From MGBC131033 sp910585655 (GTDB lineage: Bacteria; Bacillota; Clostridia; Lachnospirales; Lachnospiraceae): 54,750 nucleotides of DNA. The position numbers and the translations under genes were made by a program. The stretch lies in assembly GCA_949502025.1 (NCBI GenBank), contig CATBCG010000009.1, forward strand, positions 1 through 54,750. Reading direction: 5' to 3'. The notes under the pieces were generated by a model, which did no database searches, was not told the DNA's origin, and was given only the letters and a program-made list of their open reading frames with translations. Positions 37,019-44,360 of this stretch are shown in pieces. Each line of letters begins with the position of its first letter. The stretch's first letter is position 1.

Positions 37019-39125
37019 CCTGGCTGCTCGTTTCTATCCGAAAAACCTCCTCTGGGACAAGGGTATGTCTGGTTTCGCCCATTACCAAAGTACCGCCCGC
37101 CTTATCGGTTTTTACAGACAGCACTCCCTCCTGGTAATCCAAACGCAGAGCGCCTCCTTTGAGCGGTAAGGTCACATGAAATTCGCCAATCACAGACAAC
37201 TCCGGTACGATCTCCCAGCTCTCATACCCAGGAGCCGTGGGGCGCAGCCCGCAGACATAGCGTCCCAGCAAATAGATCGGACTTGCTCCCCAGGCATGAC
37301 AAAGGCTCTTTCCGTATGGATCGCCGTACATCCCATACTGCTTTTCCAGCGGATCATCCGGTCTAAACTCCTCCCAAAAGGTATCCGCGCCCCGATCCAG
37401 CATCCCGCCCCAATAGCTCTTGATTGAGGCCAGCACCAATGGAAACTGTCCCAACTTTGCCAGAGCTTCCAGCTCATAAAATTTAAAATATGGTGTAGTA
37501 ATTGCTGTTACGGCATCGTTTAACAGCACCTGTTTTAAAATGCTTGCCGTCTCCGCTTCGTTTGCATAGTCAAATAATACCGCAAAAATATTCGGATGCC
37601 TGCTGACCTTTCGTCTTCCGGAAGTAAAGCTGTCGATAAAGGCTCCCTGCTCGCCGTCCCAGTAAAACGCCCGGATATTTTCTAACAGTTTTCTCTGTTT
37701 TTGCCGATAGTCGGATGAAGACGATATCCCCAGTACCGTTTCTACTTCTGCCATTGTCTGATAGCTTCTAGCCAGTAAAAACTGCTCGGCGCTAATAGGT
37801 CCGTTCTTATCCAAATCCGCCCAGTCAATAAAGACCCAATCGCCCGGTCTGCCATACAGGAAACCATGCTCGTCCAACTGATGTTCCAGATAGCCCATCA
37901 TAGATTTCATTTTAGGATACACCATTTCTAAAAACTCCCGATCCCCGGTCATCTGATAGAACTGCTCCATCCCCATCAGCCAATACATGGAATAATCCAA
38001 AATCCCATTGATATGCTGAGTAATCGGATCGGATCCACGCAGAGCCAGCAGCGTCCGTTTGCAGATTTCTTCGTCAAAAAACAGATATTGATTGATAAAA
38101 TAACTCTGATACGCATCACCTGACCAAATATAGCGGTCACGCTTGATTCCATCCAGGAAAAAGATGCCGCTTGCCAGACGGAACGTCCTATCCGCTACCT
38201 GCCAAATTTCATTTAACCGCTCGTCCGAGCTGGCAAAGCTTGCCCGAACCGGAAAGTCTACATATTTATAATCTGCCCGGATATGGCACTTTTTGGCGTG
38301 TTCCCTTTCCGGAATAAACAGATAACGAAAGGCACGCAGTCTGGTACGATAGCCGCCTAGCGTCCCCTTCTGCTCCGCCTGTTTTGGCACTGGAGCATAT
38401 TCTCTTTTCCCGCCAAACGCATCATACTCCATATCCAAATCAAGGCGCTGCTTCAAATAGCACATTTCCACATCCAGAGCCTCTTGCCTGGACTCCCCAT
38501 AGCATAGCGTCAAAGTCCCGGTTCCCTCAGGATACGAAATAAGGATTTCCGCTGTCAGCTCCCGTCCAAAATCAAAAAGCAGCCCGCCGTTTACCTCCTC
38601 GATCCGCGTCGGCTCTACTCTCTGCGAAGTATATTCAAAGACACGCGGATTCTGGGTCGGCTTTGTATACATAAGATTCCAGCCAGCTTTGATCGGAGTC
38701 TCTATCTGATCCGATACATACCAGCCGGCGCCTGACTGTATCTGCTCTCCCTCTACCAGCACACAAGGAAAAGCTGCCACGTCACAGACAATGATATCCA
38801 GCCCGCCCTTTCCAGCCGGACAGGTAATCGTCCCCATCGGATGCTTTTCCTCTGCATAAAATATGCCGTCCTTTAGCCGTTCCGCCGGAATCCAAGGCGG
38901 CGGATCCGCCTGCCTGCGTACATTCACATACCCCCGTCCAAGAGCGGTTATCCGTACCTGCGTCTCCTGCTCTAGCTGATACTCGTAGGAAAATTTCACA
39001 CAATGATGATATTGTGCCGCTTTCCAATTTGCCGGCCAAAAGAAGCCTCGCTCCTCTCGGTCAAAGTTCTGGCACAAACTATGATATAATTCAAAATCAC
39101 CAGGATACCAAATCCAATTTGCCAT
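36999..39125 (-). CDS. GH78-like (alpha-L-rhamnosidase-related) enzyme
   Basis: The 708-residue product has N-terminal beta domains (about 1-290) and an (alpha/alpha)6 barrel with the variant signature FLDGIKRDRYIWSGD (323-337). In classical GH78 the motif is CPQRDERxGWTGD; here the Glu of RDER is Arg331 while Asp330 and Asp337 remain, so activity or specificity may differ. A C-terminal beta domain (about 630-708) follows. No signal peptide. It reads leftward from its own promoter (39189-39218) and its 3' end overlaps the cupin-AraC gene. Confidence 0.85.
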   Translation of the reverse strand: MANWIWYPGDFELYHSLCQNFDREERGFFWPANWKAAQYHHCVKFSYEYQLEQETQVRITALGRGYVNVRRQADPPPWIPAERLKDGIFYAEEKHPMGTITCPAGKGGLDIIVCDVAAFPCVLVEGEQIQSGAGWYVSDQIETPIKAGWNLMYTKPTQNPRVFEYTSQRVEPTRIEEVNGGLLFDFGRELTAEILISYPEGTGTLTLCYGESRQEALDVEMCYLKQRLDLDMEYDAFGGKREYAPVPKQAEQKGTLGGYRTRLRAFRYLFIPEREHAKKCHIRADYKYVDFPVRASFASSDERLNEIWQVADRTFRLASGIFFLDGIKRDRYIWSGDAYQSYFINQYLFFDEEICKRTLLALRGSDPITQHINGILDYSMYWLMGMEQFYQMTGDREFLEMVYPKMKSMMGYLEHQLDEHGFLYGRPGDWVFIDWADLDKNGPISAEQFLLARSYQTMAEVETVLGISSSSDYRQKQRKLLENIRAFYWDGEQGAFIDSFTSGRRKVSRHPNIFAVLFDYANEAETASILKQVLLNDAVTAITTPYFKFYELEALAKLGQFPLVLASIKSYWGGMLDRGADTFWEEFRPDDPLEKQYGMYGDPYGKSLCHAWGASPIYLLGRYVCGLRPTAPGYESWEIVPELSVIGEFHVTLPLKGGALRLDYQEGVLSVKTDKAGGTLVMGETRHTLVPEEVFRIETSSQAKDAVL

Positions 39126-39188
39126 ATTCCTGCTCCCTTCCTTTTCTGATCTGCCTCTCGGCTTGGTTCGTTAAACTTATGTTCTTTT

Positions 39189-39218
39189 ATTGTAAATCCT
39201 CTTTGCCTCCTTAGACAA
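39189..39218 (-). promoter_or_regulatory. candidate promoter of the GH78-like gene
   Basis: Minus strand TTGTCT (39213-39218), 18 bases, TACAAT (39189-39194), about 65 bp before the start codon. Confidence 0.45.
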
Positions 39219-39271
39219 TGCCGCCGGACAAGGGAAAGGCTTCCCTTCTGTGCCGAAAAACAAGAATTCCC

Positions 39272-39901
39272 CTATTTTATCCGCCTTCTCCAAAAGTTCC
39301 CCAGGTAGTAGCAAAATCCCCCCAGTATCCCCCCTGCCGTATTGTAAAATAAATCCGCTATCTGGAAGGTTCCTAATCTTAATAGAAGCTGAAGCAGTTC
39401 AATCGTCAGGGAAAACAGGAATGCACATCGCATCGAGGCTCCAATCACCCGTTTCAGACTCAATCTATGGGGCAAATTCTTTTGCTCCTGCACACTTTCT
39501 GCTTCCTTTTCCAGTTTTAACTCCTTTGAGAAGCTCCAAAGCAGCAGCGCAGTAAACGGAACCAACAGCATCACATTTTCAATCGATTCTGCAGTCAGGT
39601 TCCCTTCTATATCATAAAGCGTCCAGCCGCCCATCACATTACACAACGGATTTGCCCACATGTTCCGGTTTAAAAGGGTTTTCATTAAAATCATCACTGT
39701 AAAAAAAGCCAACAGCAGGATTCTGCGAAACTGCGAAGTCTGGCGAAATGCTGTCAACCACCCTTTGACTGCTCCTTTCCAGCCATGCTCTTTCGCATAA
39801 AGCCAAAAAAACATAAAAAGAACTGCCGCTAATACAGAAAACCAAAACGGCTCATAAAGGGCGGTCAGCACATCCGTAATAATCATATTGACAATAGACA
39901 T
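39272..39901 (-). CDS. VanZ family membrane protein
   Basis: The 209-residue product has about five membrane segments and the VanZ pattern: FTALLLWSF in the middle and SLTIELLQLLLRLGTFQIADLFYNTAGGILG near the C-terminus, where E-x-x-Q and D-x-x-x-N-T-x-G are the family hallmarks. VanZ proteins confer low-level teicoplanin resistance in enterococci; most homologues have no known role. It is divergent from the first small HTH gene, and the inverted repeat at 39964-39987 lies between them. Confidence 0.85.
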   Translation of the reverse strand: MSIVNMIITDVLTALYEPFWFSVLAAVLFMFFWLYAKEHGWKGAVKGWLTAFRQTSQFRRILLLAFFTVMILMKTLLNRNMWANPLCNVMGGWTLYDIEGNLTAESIENVMLLVPFTALLLWSFSKELKLEKEAESVQEQKNLPHRLSLKRVIGASMRCAFLFSLTIELLQLLLRLGTFQIADLFYNTAGGILGGFCYYLGNFWRRRIK

Positions 39902-39963
39902 ATCAGCTCCTCTTTCCTACCTAAAACAGACTGTTCTTCCTGCAATTTCTCTTGCCGGTTTTC

Positions 39964-39987
39964 ATATTGTGATTATATACACAATAT
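39964..39987 (+). promoter_or_regulatory. operator copy 1 of the HTH module
   Basis: Arms ATATTGTG (39964-39971) and CACAATAT (39980-39987) are a perfect inverted repeat with spacer ATTATATA. TTGCCG lies upstream, 16 bases from TATATA inside the repeat, giving a promoter whose -10 is covered by the operator. It lies between divergent vanZ-like and HTH genes. A second conserved element (TATAGTCATATTA) follows at 40008-40020. Confidence 0.7.
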
Positions 39988-40058
39988 GATTTTACCATTT
40001 TTTCGGTTATAGTCATATTACAAACTCGGTTCGTCAAAACATCGGAAAGGAGATTTCT

Positions 40059-40304
40059 ATGATCGACTATACGCCTTTATGGGAAACTATGAAAAGGAAA
40101 AACATCTCACAATACCAACTACTCCAAGAGGGAATTGACAACAAAACCTTAGACACTCTGAAAAATAACGGAAATATTACACTTTACACGGTAGAAAAAA
40201 TCTGTCGGATCTGTGATTGTACACCAAACGAGGTCTTTCGTTTTATCCCTGACGAACCAGTACAGGCAAAACCGGCAGAAGAGAAAAAAGCTCCAAATGA
40301 CTAA
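40059..40304 (+). CDS. small Cro/CI-type HTH regulator, copy 1
   Basis: The 81-residue product is little more than an HTH domain of the HTH_26/YozG type: MIDYTPLWETMKRKNISQYQ, then LQEGIDNKTLDTLKNNGNIT and LYTVEKICRICDCTPNEVFR. It is the most divergent of three paralogs within 2.3 kb and has a longer Lys/Glu/Pro-rich tail. GGAAAGGAG precedes the ATG. The operator-like repeat at 39964-39987 suggests autoregulation. Confidence 0.88.
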   Translation: MIDYTPLWETMKRKNISQYQLLQEGIDNKTLDTLKNNGNITLYTVEKICRICDCTPNEVFRFIPDEPVQAKPAEEKKAPND

Positions 40305-40314
40305 AAAAGCGTAT

Positions 40315-40350
40315 CTGTTGTCGTAGCCCTGCTTCAAAGGGTTGCGGCAG
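40315..40350 (+). terminator. imperfect terminator after HTH copy 1
   Basis: CTG...AGCCCT (40315-40330) pairs with AGGGTT...CAG (40338-40350) including G-U pairs, then a T-rich stretch from about 40357. It includes the stop codon of the opposing gene. Confidence 0.45.
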
Positions 40351-40822
40351 AGGTCTCTTTTTTATTTTTTAGCTTCCTCTCTACCTTTTCCGGCACCCTA
40401 ATCAAACCCATTTCCCAAAACAAGCTGTAAATATAGGAAATCCCAAATATCTGCCCGATTGCCTTAGGTCCGCTATATTCCGGGATAACAGGCGTGTGTT
40501 CCTGCGTACCGGCTGCCATTTCTTCTAATATCTTATGAAAAGCCAGCAGCACGGAGCTTTTTGTCAGCGTTTTGCTTCCCTCCTTACGGGATATCAACAG
40601 CTCCCCACTATACTCTCCGTTCCGCTTCCGTTTTATGGTATAACAAAACGGCAATCCTGAAGTAGTATAAAACGGATAATTCTGATAAGCAAGTATCGTC
40701 TGCCAAAGTAACGTATCTATATCTTCCTGGTGTTCCCGCAATCCACAATGCAAATGCTCTAATGCCTCACTACGTTTCTTATCGTATCTAACATCCTCTT
40801 TACCGCAAAAATCCTCCGCCAT
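40334..40822 (-). CDS. hypothetical protein, 162 residues
   Basis: I do not know a function. The product is soluble and basic at the C-terminus, with LLWQTILAYQNYPFYTTSGL (38-57), FCYTIKRKRNGEYSGELLIS and GPKAIGQIFGISYIYSLFWE. I have the impression that similar proteins are frequent hypothetical proteins in Lachnospiraceae, which a search should confirm. It is divergent from HTH copy 2, and operator copy 2 lies between their start codons, so HTH proteins may regulate it. It converges on HTH copy 1. Confidence 0.75.
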   Translation of the reverse strand: MAEDFCGKEDVRYDKKRSEALEHLHCGLREHQEDIDTLLWQTILAYQNYPFYTTSGLPFCYTIKRKRNGEYSGELLISRKEGSKTLTKSSVLLAFHKILEEMAAGTQEHTPVIPEYSGPKAIGQIFGISYIYSLFWEMGLIRVPEKVERKLKNKKETSAATL

Positions 40823-40935
40823 GTTCCATAACTCCTCTCCTTTATACTGCCGGAATCGCTTTCTGCCTCTATTTTAACATCAATCGATTTGGATTTGCAA
40901 TCTTTTTTCCTATAGCTTCATAATTGCCGCTTTTT

Positions 40936-40959
40936 ATATTGTGATTATATACACAATAT
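40936..40959 (+). promoter_or_regulatory. operator copy 2 of the HTH module
   Basis: The same arms ATATTGTG/CACAATAT and spacer ATTATATA as copy 1, base for base. TTGCCG upstream and the element ATAATCATATTAT downstream (about 40981-40994) are conserved too. It sits between divergent genes (162-residue protein and HTH copy 2). A GGCG/CGCC hairpin (41041-41054) precedes the ribosome site. Confidence 0.75.
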
Positions 40960-41069
40960 CCATCTATTTTCTTTTCAGGCATAATCATATTATAAGACCG
41001 GGCATCCATTTTGGGATACGATACGGATAAGCAAAAACGTGGCGAAAAAACGCCGGAAAGGAACATACT

Positions 41070-41300
41070 ATGATTGATTTTACACCTTTATGGGAAACCA
41101 TGAAAAAAAAGGGAATTTCCCAATATCATCTACTAAAGAGCGGAATTGATAACAAGACATTAGACACCTTAAAAAATGATCGTAACATTACGCTTCTTAC
41201 TTTGGAAAAGATCTGTCGTGCGTGTAGCTGTACTCCAAACGACGTAGTATGCTTTGTAGAACGACCAAGCAAGGAGGAAAACGAGAACGAAGAGCCATAA
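41070..41300 (+). CDS. small Cro/CI-type HTH regulator, copy 2
   Basis: The 76-residue product shares the bulk of its HTH with copies 1 and 3 (MIDFTPLWETMKKKGISQYH, GIDNKTLDTLK, NITLLTLEKICRACSCTPN). It has GGAAAGGA before the ATG and an acidic tail. The ECF-type sigma gene follows after 60 bp with no clear terminator, so the two may be cotranscribed. Confidence 0.88.
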   Translation: MIDFTPLWETMKKKGISQYHLLKSGIDNKTLDTLKNDRNITLLTLEKICRACSCTPNDVVCFVERPSKEENENEEP

Positions 41301-41360
41301 AAAACACAGGAAAAATGCTTAGAAAAAGCAAAGAAGAAACAAAGGAAAAGGAGAACTCTA

Positions 41361-41939
41361 ATGCCACCAGATTACCTTTTTACGACCTTATCTGCATGCG
41401 CCAGTCCCGGCGATAAAGAGAAATTTACACGTCTTTATCAAGCTTACGGCTCTGATATGTATCAGCTCGCATATTCCATTCTCTTAAATCATACTATGGC
41501 AGAGGACGCTGTACATGACGCCTGTATCAAGATGATGCGCCGCCTAGACAGCATTCACGAAGAAGATATCGCCCGGACAAAAAGCTTTCTTAAAACCATC
41601 GTTCGTAATACAGCTCTTACCATGAAGAAAAAAGCCCAAAAGGAGCTTCCCTGTGAACAAACAGCCTTTGAAACTCTACTGTCAAAAGAATCTCCCCAAA
41701 AAGAACTGACGTCGCCGGAAATTCAGTTCTTAGATAAAGATTTAACAAGCTATCTCCGGCAGTTTATAGATGATTTAAAGCCGCAGGAACGAGATTGTAT
41801 CGATTTGTTTTACTTTCACAACCAAAGTGCCGCCCAGATAGCAGACATTTTAGGAATTTCTCATGCGGCTGTCAGAAAACGGCTGCAACGAGGCAGGGAA
41901 ACACTCTGGAAACGGTTAAAACAAGAAGGTCTTCTTTAA
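41361..41939 (+). CDS. ECF-like RNA polymerase sigma factor
   Basis: The 192-residue product has sigma region 2 (about 20-85: MYQLAYSILLNHTMAEDAVHDACIKMMRRL) and region 4 (about 128-186: LKPQERDCIDLFYFHNQSAA, IADILGISHAAVRKRLQRGR), with no region 3, as in ECF sigma factors. AAAGGAG precedes the ATG. No anti-sigma gene is next to it; its neighbours are HTH copies 2 and 3. It may instead be controlled by those HTH proteins through operator copy 2. Confidence 0.9.
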   Translation: MPPDYLFTTLSACASPGDKEKFTRLYQAYGSDMYQLAYSILLNHTMAEDAVHDACIKMMRRLDSIHEEDIARTKSFLKTIVRNTALTMKKKAQKELPCEQTAFETLLSKESPQKELTSPEIQFLDKDLTSYLRQFIDDLKPQERDCIDLFYFHNQSAAQIADILGISHAAVRKRLQRGRETLWKRLKQEGLL

Positions 41940-41990
41940 TCTCCCTATCACCTGTAACATTAAAATAACCAGTCTTTATTGCCGAATTTT

Positions 41991-42014
41991 ATATTGTGAT
42001 TATATGCACAATAC
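41991..42014 (+). promoter_or_regulatory. operator copy 3 of the HTH module
   Basis: Arms TATTGTG/CACAATA with spacer ATTATATG; the outermost pair is lost relative to copies 1 and 2. TTGCCG upstream, CATAATCATACTAT downstream and a GGCG/CGCC hairpin (42062-42079) are conserved. Confidence 0.72.
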
Positions 42015-42094
42015 TCTTTTACTTGCTTTTCGGGCATAATCATACTATAACACGATTAAATGGCGAAAGAAAAAGCGCCGGAAGGGAGATTAAA

Positions 42095-42322
42095 ATGATT
42101 GATTTTACACCTTTATGGGAAACAATGGAGAAAAAGGGCATCTCACAGTATAAGCTGTTGAAGGGTGAAATTGACAACAAGACGCTGGATACCCTAAAAA
42201 ATAATGGGAATATTACGCTTCTTACCCTGGAAAAAATCTGTTGTGCCTGTGATTGTACACCAAATGAGGTCGTACGTTTTGTAAATGAAGAGCCGCAAGA
42301 GCCTATTCAAATAACGCTGTAG
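42095..42322 (+). CDS. small Cro/CI-type HTH regulator, copy 3
   Basis: I start at ATG 42095 (MIDFTPLWETMEKKGISQYK), which lines up with the paralogs and has GAAGGGAG upstream; the frame is open further but across the operator. The 75-residue product is closest to copy 2, with DNKTLDTLKNNGNITLLTLE and CDCTPNEVVRFV. A large nested hairpin follows. Confidence 0.88.
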   Translation: MIDFTPLWETMEKKGISQYKLLKGEIDNKTLDTLKNNGNITLLTLEKICCACDCTPNEVVRFVNEEPQEPIQITL

Positions 42323-42338
42323 TTGTATTTTTGCAAGA

Positions 42339-42435
42339 GGGCTGCCGCACTAAGAAAAACAGATACAAGATTTAGTGAGATTTGATTCCAAAACAATACG
42401 ATATCTTGTATACTCCATCCTTATTGCGACAGCCC
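42339..42435 (+). terminator. nested inverted-repeat structure after HTH copy 3
   Basis: Outer arms GGGCTG-CGCA-TAAG (42339-42354) pair with CTTATTGCG-CAGCCC (42420-42435); inner arms ATACAAGAT (42363-42371) and ATCTTGTAT (42403-42411) pair perfectly. GTTTTAT follows. It can act as terminator but is larger than needed, so a structured RNA or small insertion is also possible. Confidence 0.5.
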
Positions 42436-42473
42436 CGTTTTATCTGTAGCTTTTTTGCTACTATAACTTCTTT

Positions 42474-44057
42474 TTAAGCCTCGTACTCAAACACCCGGAA
42501 ATACAAAGCCTCCGGCATTGCCCCTATCGTCGCGTCGCTTGAAGCCTCGTCTCCGTTTAAAATACGTCCTCTCTTCCAGACGCCGTTTATATAACGTCCT
42601 TCTTCCTTCCGTTCGATTTCCACTTCCATTCCGCTGCCTTCTTTTGCCTGAAGCCCTACACGGATTCTCGTACCAACTACGACAAATTCCCAGTCGGAAA
42701 GCTGAATCAAAAATCCCCCGCTTACCGGCTCTCCCGCTGGCTTTGGCGGCTGAAACGGTCCGAAGCCTCCCATTCCATAGGAAACCCGTACGTTAAAATG
42801 CGGAAGTTTAATCGTCGTTCCCTTATCATGATACTCCAGGAAACCATAAATCCGCCCTTCCTCATGCGCCTTCTGTACAAGCTCCTCCATATTTGCCACC
42901 AGCTCATAAGCCGCTCCTAAAGCCTGCCCTGCTGCCGCGTCTGTCTGCATGGCGGAAGCGGTAATATTAAGCTGTGCCAAAAGCTGGGCATCGAGCGTCT
43001 TAGCGGTACCTGCCATATCCTCTATACCAAACGGTGCAAAGCAAAGCGCATTATGACGACCTACGGCATAGAAGTAAAACGGAATGGCATCCGCACTCTG
43101 GCGTACCTCTGGGATAAAGAGCGGATTCCCCTTTGCGGCATATTCGTCACAGACATCCCGGTAATTCTCCACATAAATATCAGGTGCAAAAAAATCTATG
43201 GCAGGCGCTGCCAGCCTCCACATTTCACACATTTTAAACTGTGGTCCGCCCGACGGATAGCTGCCCGGGTTCCACGGATACTGCTCTAACCAGGCATTGA
43301 CATACATCGGAATCGGATACTCCCTTTTCCCGGCAGAAGCAATCGTCTCGACCGCCTGCCCATAATGCCACGCCATAAACTGCTCGTCTGCATCCCCGCC
43401 AAACGCTTCTGTCCAGGATCCGCTTACGCCAAAGTGTTCTGCCACTGCCGCCGGAATTTCCCTGGCGAATTCCTGATCGGCATAATCGGAATGATCTCTG
43501 GCGGAACCCAGAACGCCGATCTCGTTTTCTACCTGCATGGTAATCACGGTAGATTCCGCCTCGTCGATCTCCCGGATATGCTTCATTACCGCAGCATATG
43601 CCTTAGCGTCTGCCTGTACCGCCTCCTGACACAAGGGAGAAATAATCCTCATTTTCCCGCCCATATAGCCTAAATTCTGCCCTGACGCCGGACGTACCTG
43701 AAAGAAACGCTTCTGATCATTCTTTACCCAACCCGGCACGTATGTAGACGCACTATTTTTCCACAATCCGAACCATAACAGCACCAGACGCACTTTCTCT
43801 CTTCTTGCCTGCTCCACCAGCCCGTCAATGAGAGTAAAGTCAAACACTCCCTCCTCCGGCTCCACACATTCCCAGTAAATCGGCGCTACCACGCAATTTA
43901 AATGAAGCTGACGCAGCGCCGGCCAAACCTGTTCTTCCATATACTCTAAAGAAGAGGAGCTGGAATTATGGATTTCACCGGATCTTGCATAAAATGGTTT
44001 GCCCTGCACATAAAGCCTGGTCATACCGTGTTCTTTTTTTAAATAGGGAATTGACAT
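42474..44057 (-). CDS. GH35/GH42-like beta-galactosidase with DUF5597-type C-terminus
   Basis: I start at ATG 44057 (MSIPYLKKEHG), with GAAGGAGG upstream; the frame extends 15 residues further without a site. The 527-residue product has a TIM barrel opening with FYARSGEIHNSSSSS, the acid/base region MQVENEIG (Glu179) and a probable nucleophile Glu317 in FIPEVRQ, then a C-terminal beta domain (about 400-527) like DUF5597. No signal peptide. It should cleave beta-galactosides in the cytoplasm. It is divergent from the GntR/LacI repressor gene. Confidence 0.85.
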   Translation of the reverse strand: MSIPYLKKEHGMTRLYVQGKPFYARSGEIHNSSSSSLEYMEEQVWPALRQLHLNCVVAPIYWECVEPEEGVFDFTLIDGLVEQARREKVRLVLLWFGLWKNSASTYVPGWVKNDQKRFFQVRPASGQNLGYMGGKMRIISPLCQEAVQADAKAYAAVMKHIREIDEAESTVITMQVENEIGVLGSARDHSDYADQEFAREIPAAVAEHFGVSGSWTEAFGGDADEQFMAWHYGQAVETIASAGKREYPIPMYVNAWLEQYPWNPGSYPSGGPQFKMCEMWRLAAPAIDFFAPDIYVENYRDVCDEYAAKGNPLFIPEVRQSADAIPFYFYAVGRHNALCFAPFGIEDMAGTAKTLDAQLLAQLNITASAMQTDAAAGQALGAAYELVANMEELVQKAHEEGRIYGFLEYHDKGTTIKLPHFNVRVSYGMGGFGPFQPPKPAGEPVSGGFLIQLSDWEFVVVGTRIRVGLQAKEGSGMEVEIERKEEGRYINGVWKRGRILNGDEASSDATIGAMPEALYFRVFEYEA

Positions 44058-44211
44058 AAAAAAATCCTCCTTCTTACCATTGATAAATTTTTTTGATAAC
44101 ATCGTTAATTATAGATAATATAGAACTTCTAAAAAAGAAAACAGCTTTTAATTCATTCTATTTTATTCTACAATTCATTCCATTTTTTCTTTACTTGAAT
44201 AAATCTCTTTT

Positions 44212-44240
44212 ATTTTACTTAGTATTTTATCATACGTCAA
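44212..44240 (-). promoter_or_regulatory. promoter of the GH35-like gene
   Basis: Minus strand TTGACG (44235-44240), 17 bases, TAAAAT (44212-44217). The leader is about 150 bases and includes two direct repeats AATTCATTC (44150-44158 and 44172-44180). The rest of the 303-bp gap is AT-rich without a gene. Confidence 0.6.
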
Positions 44241-44273
44241 GCTATTTTTATTCTAAATCAATGAAATTTTTTA

Positions 44274-44302
44274 TTGAAAATAGAATGTATTTCTGCTATT
44301 AT
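44274..44302 (+). promoter_or_regulatory. promoter of the GntR/LacI repressor
   Basis: TTGAAA (44274-44279), 17 bases, TATTAT (44297-44302). The predicted start falls near 44309. Confidence 0.6.
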
Positions 44303-44309
44303 TATGGCA

Positions 44310-44330
44310 TGATTTTTACCAGTAAAATCA
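44310..44330 (+). promoter_or_regulatory. candidate autoregulatory operator
   Basis: TGATTTTTAC (44310-44319) and GTAAAATCA (44322-44330) form a near-palindrome exactly at the predicted transcription start of the GntR/LacI gene. Confidence 0.45.
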
Positions 44331-44360
44331 AATCCCAAGCAGAAAAGGATCTTTCTTAAC

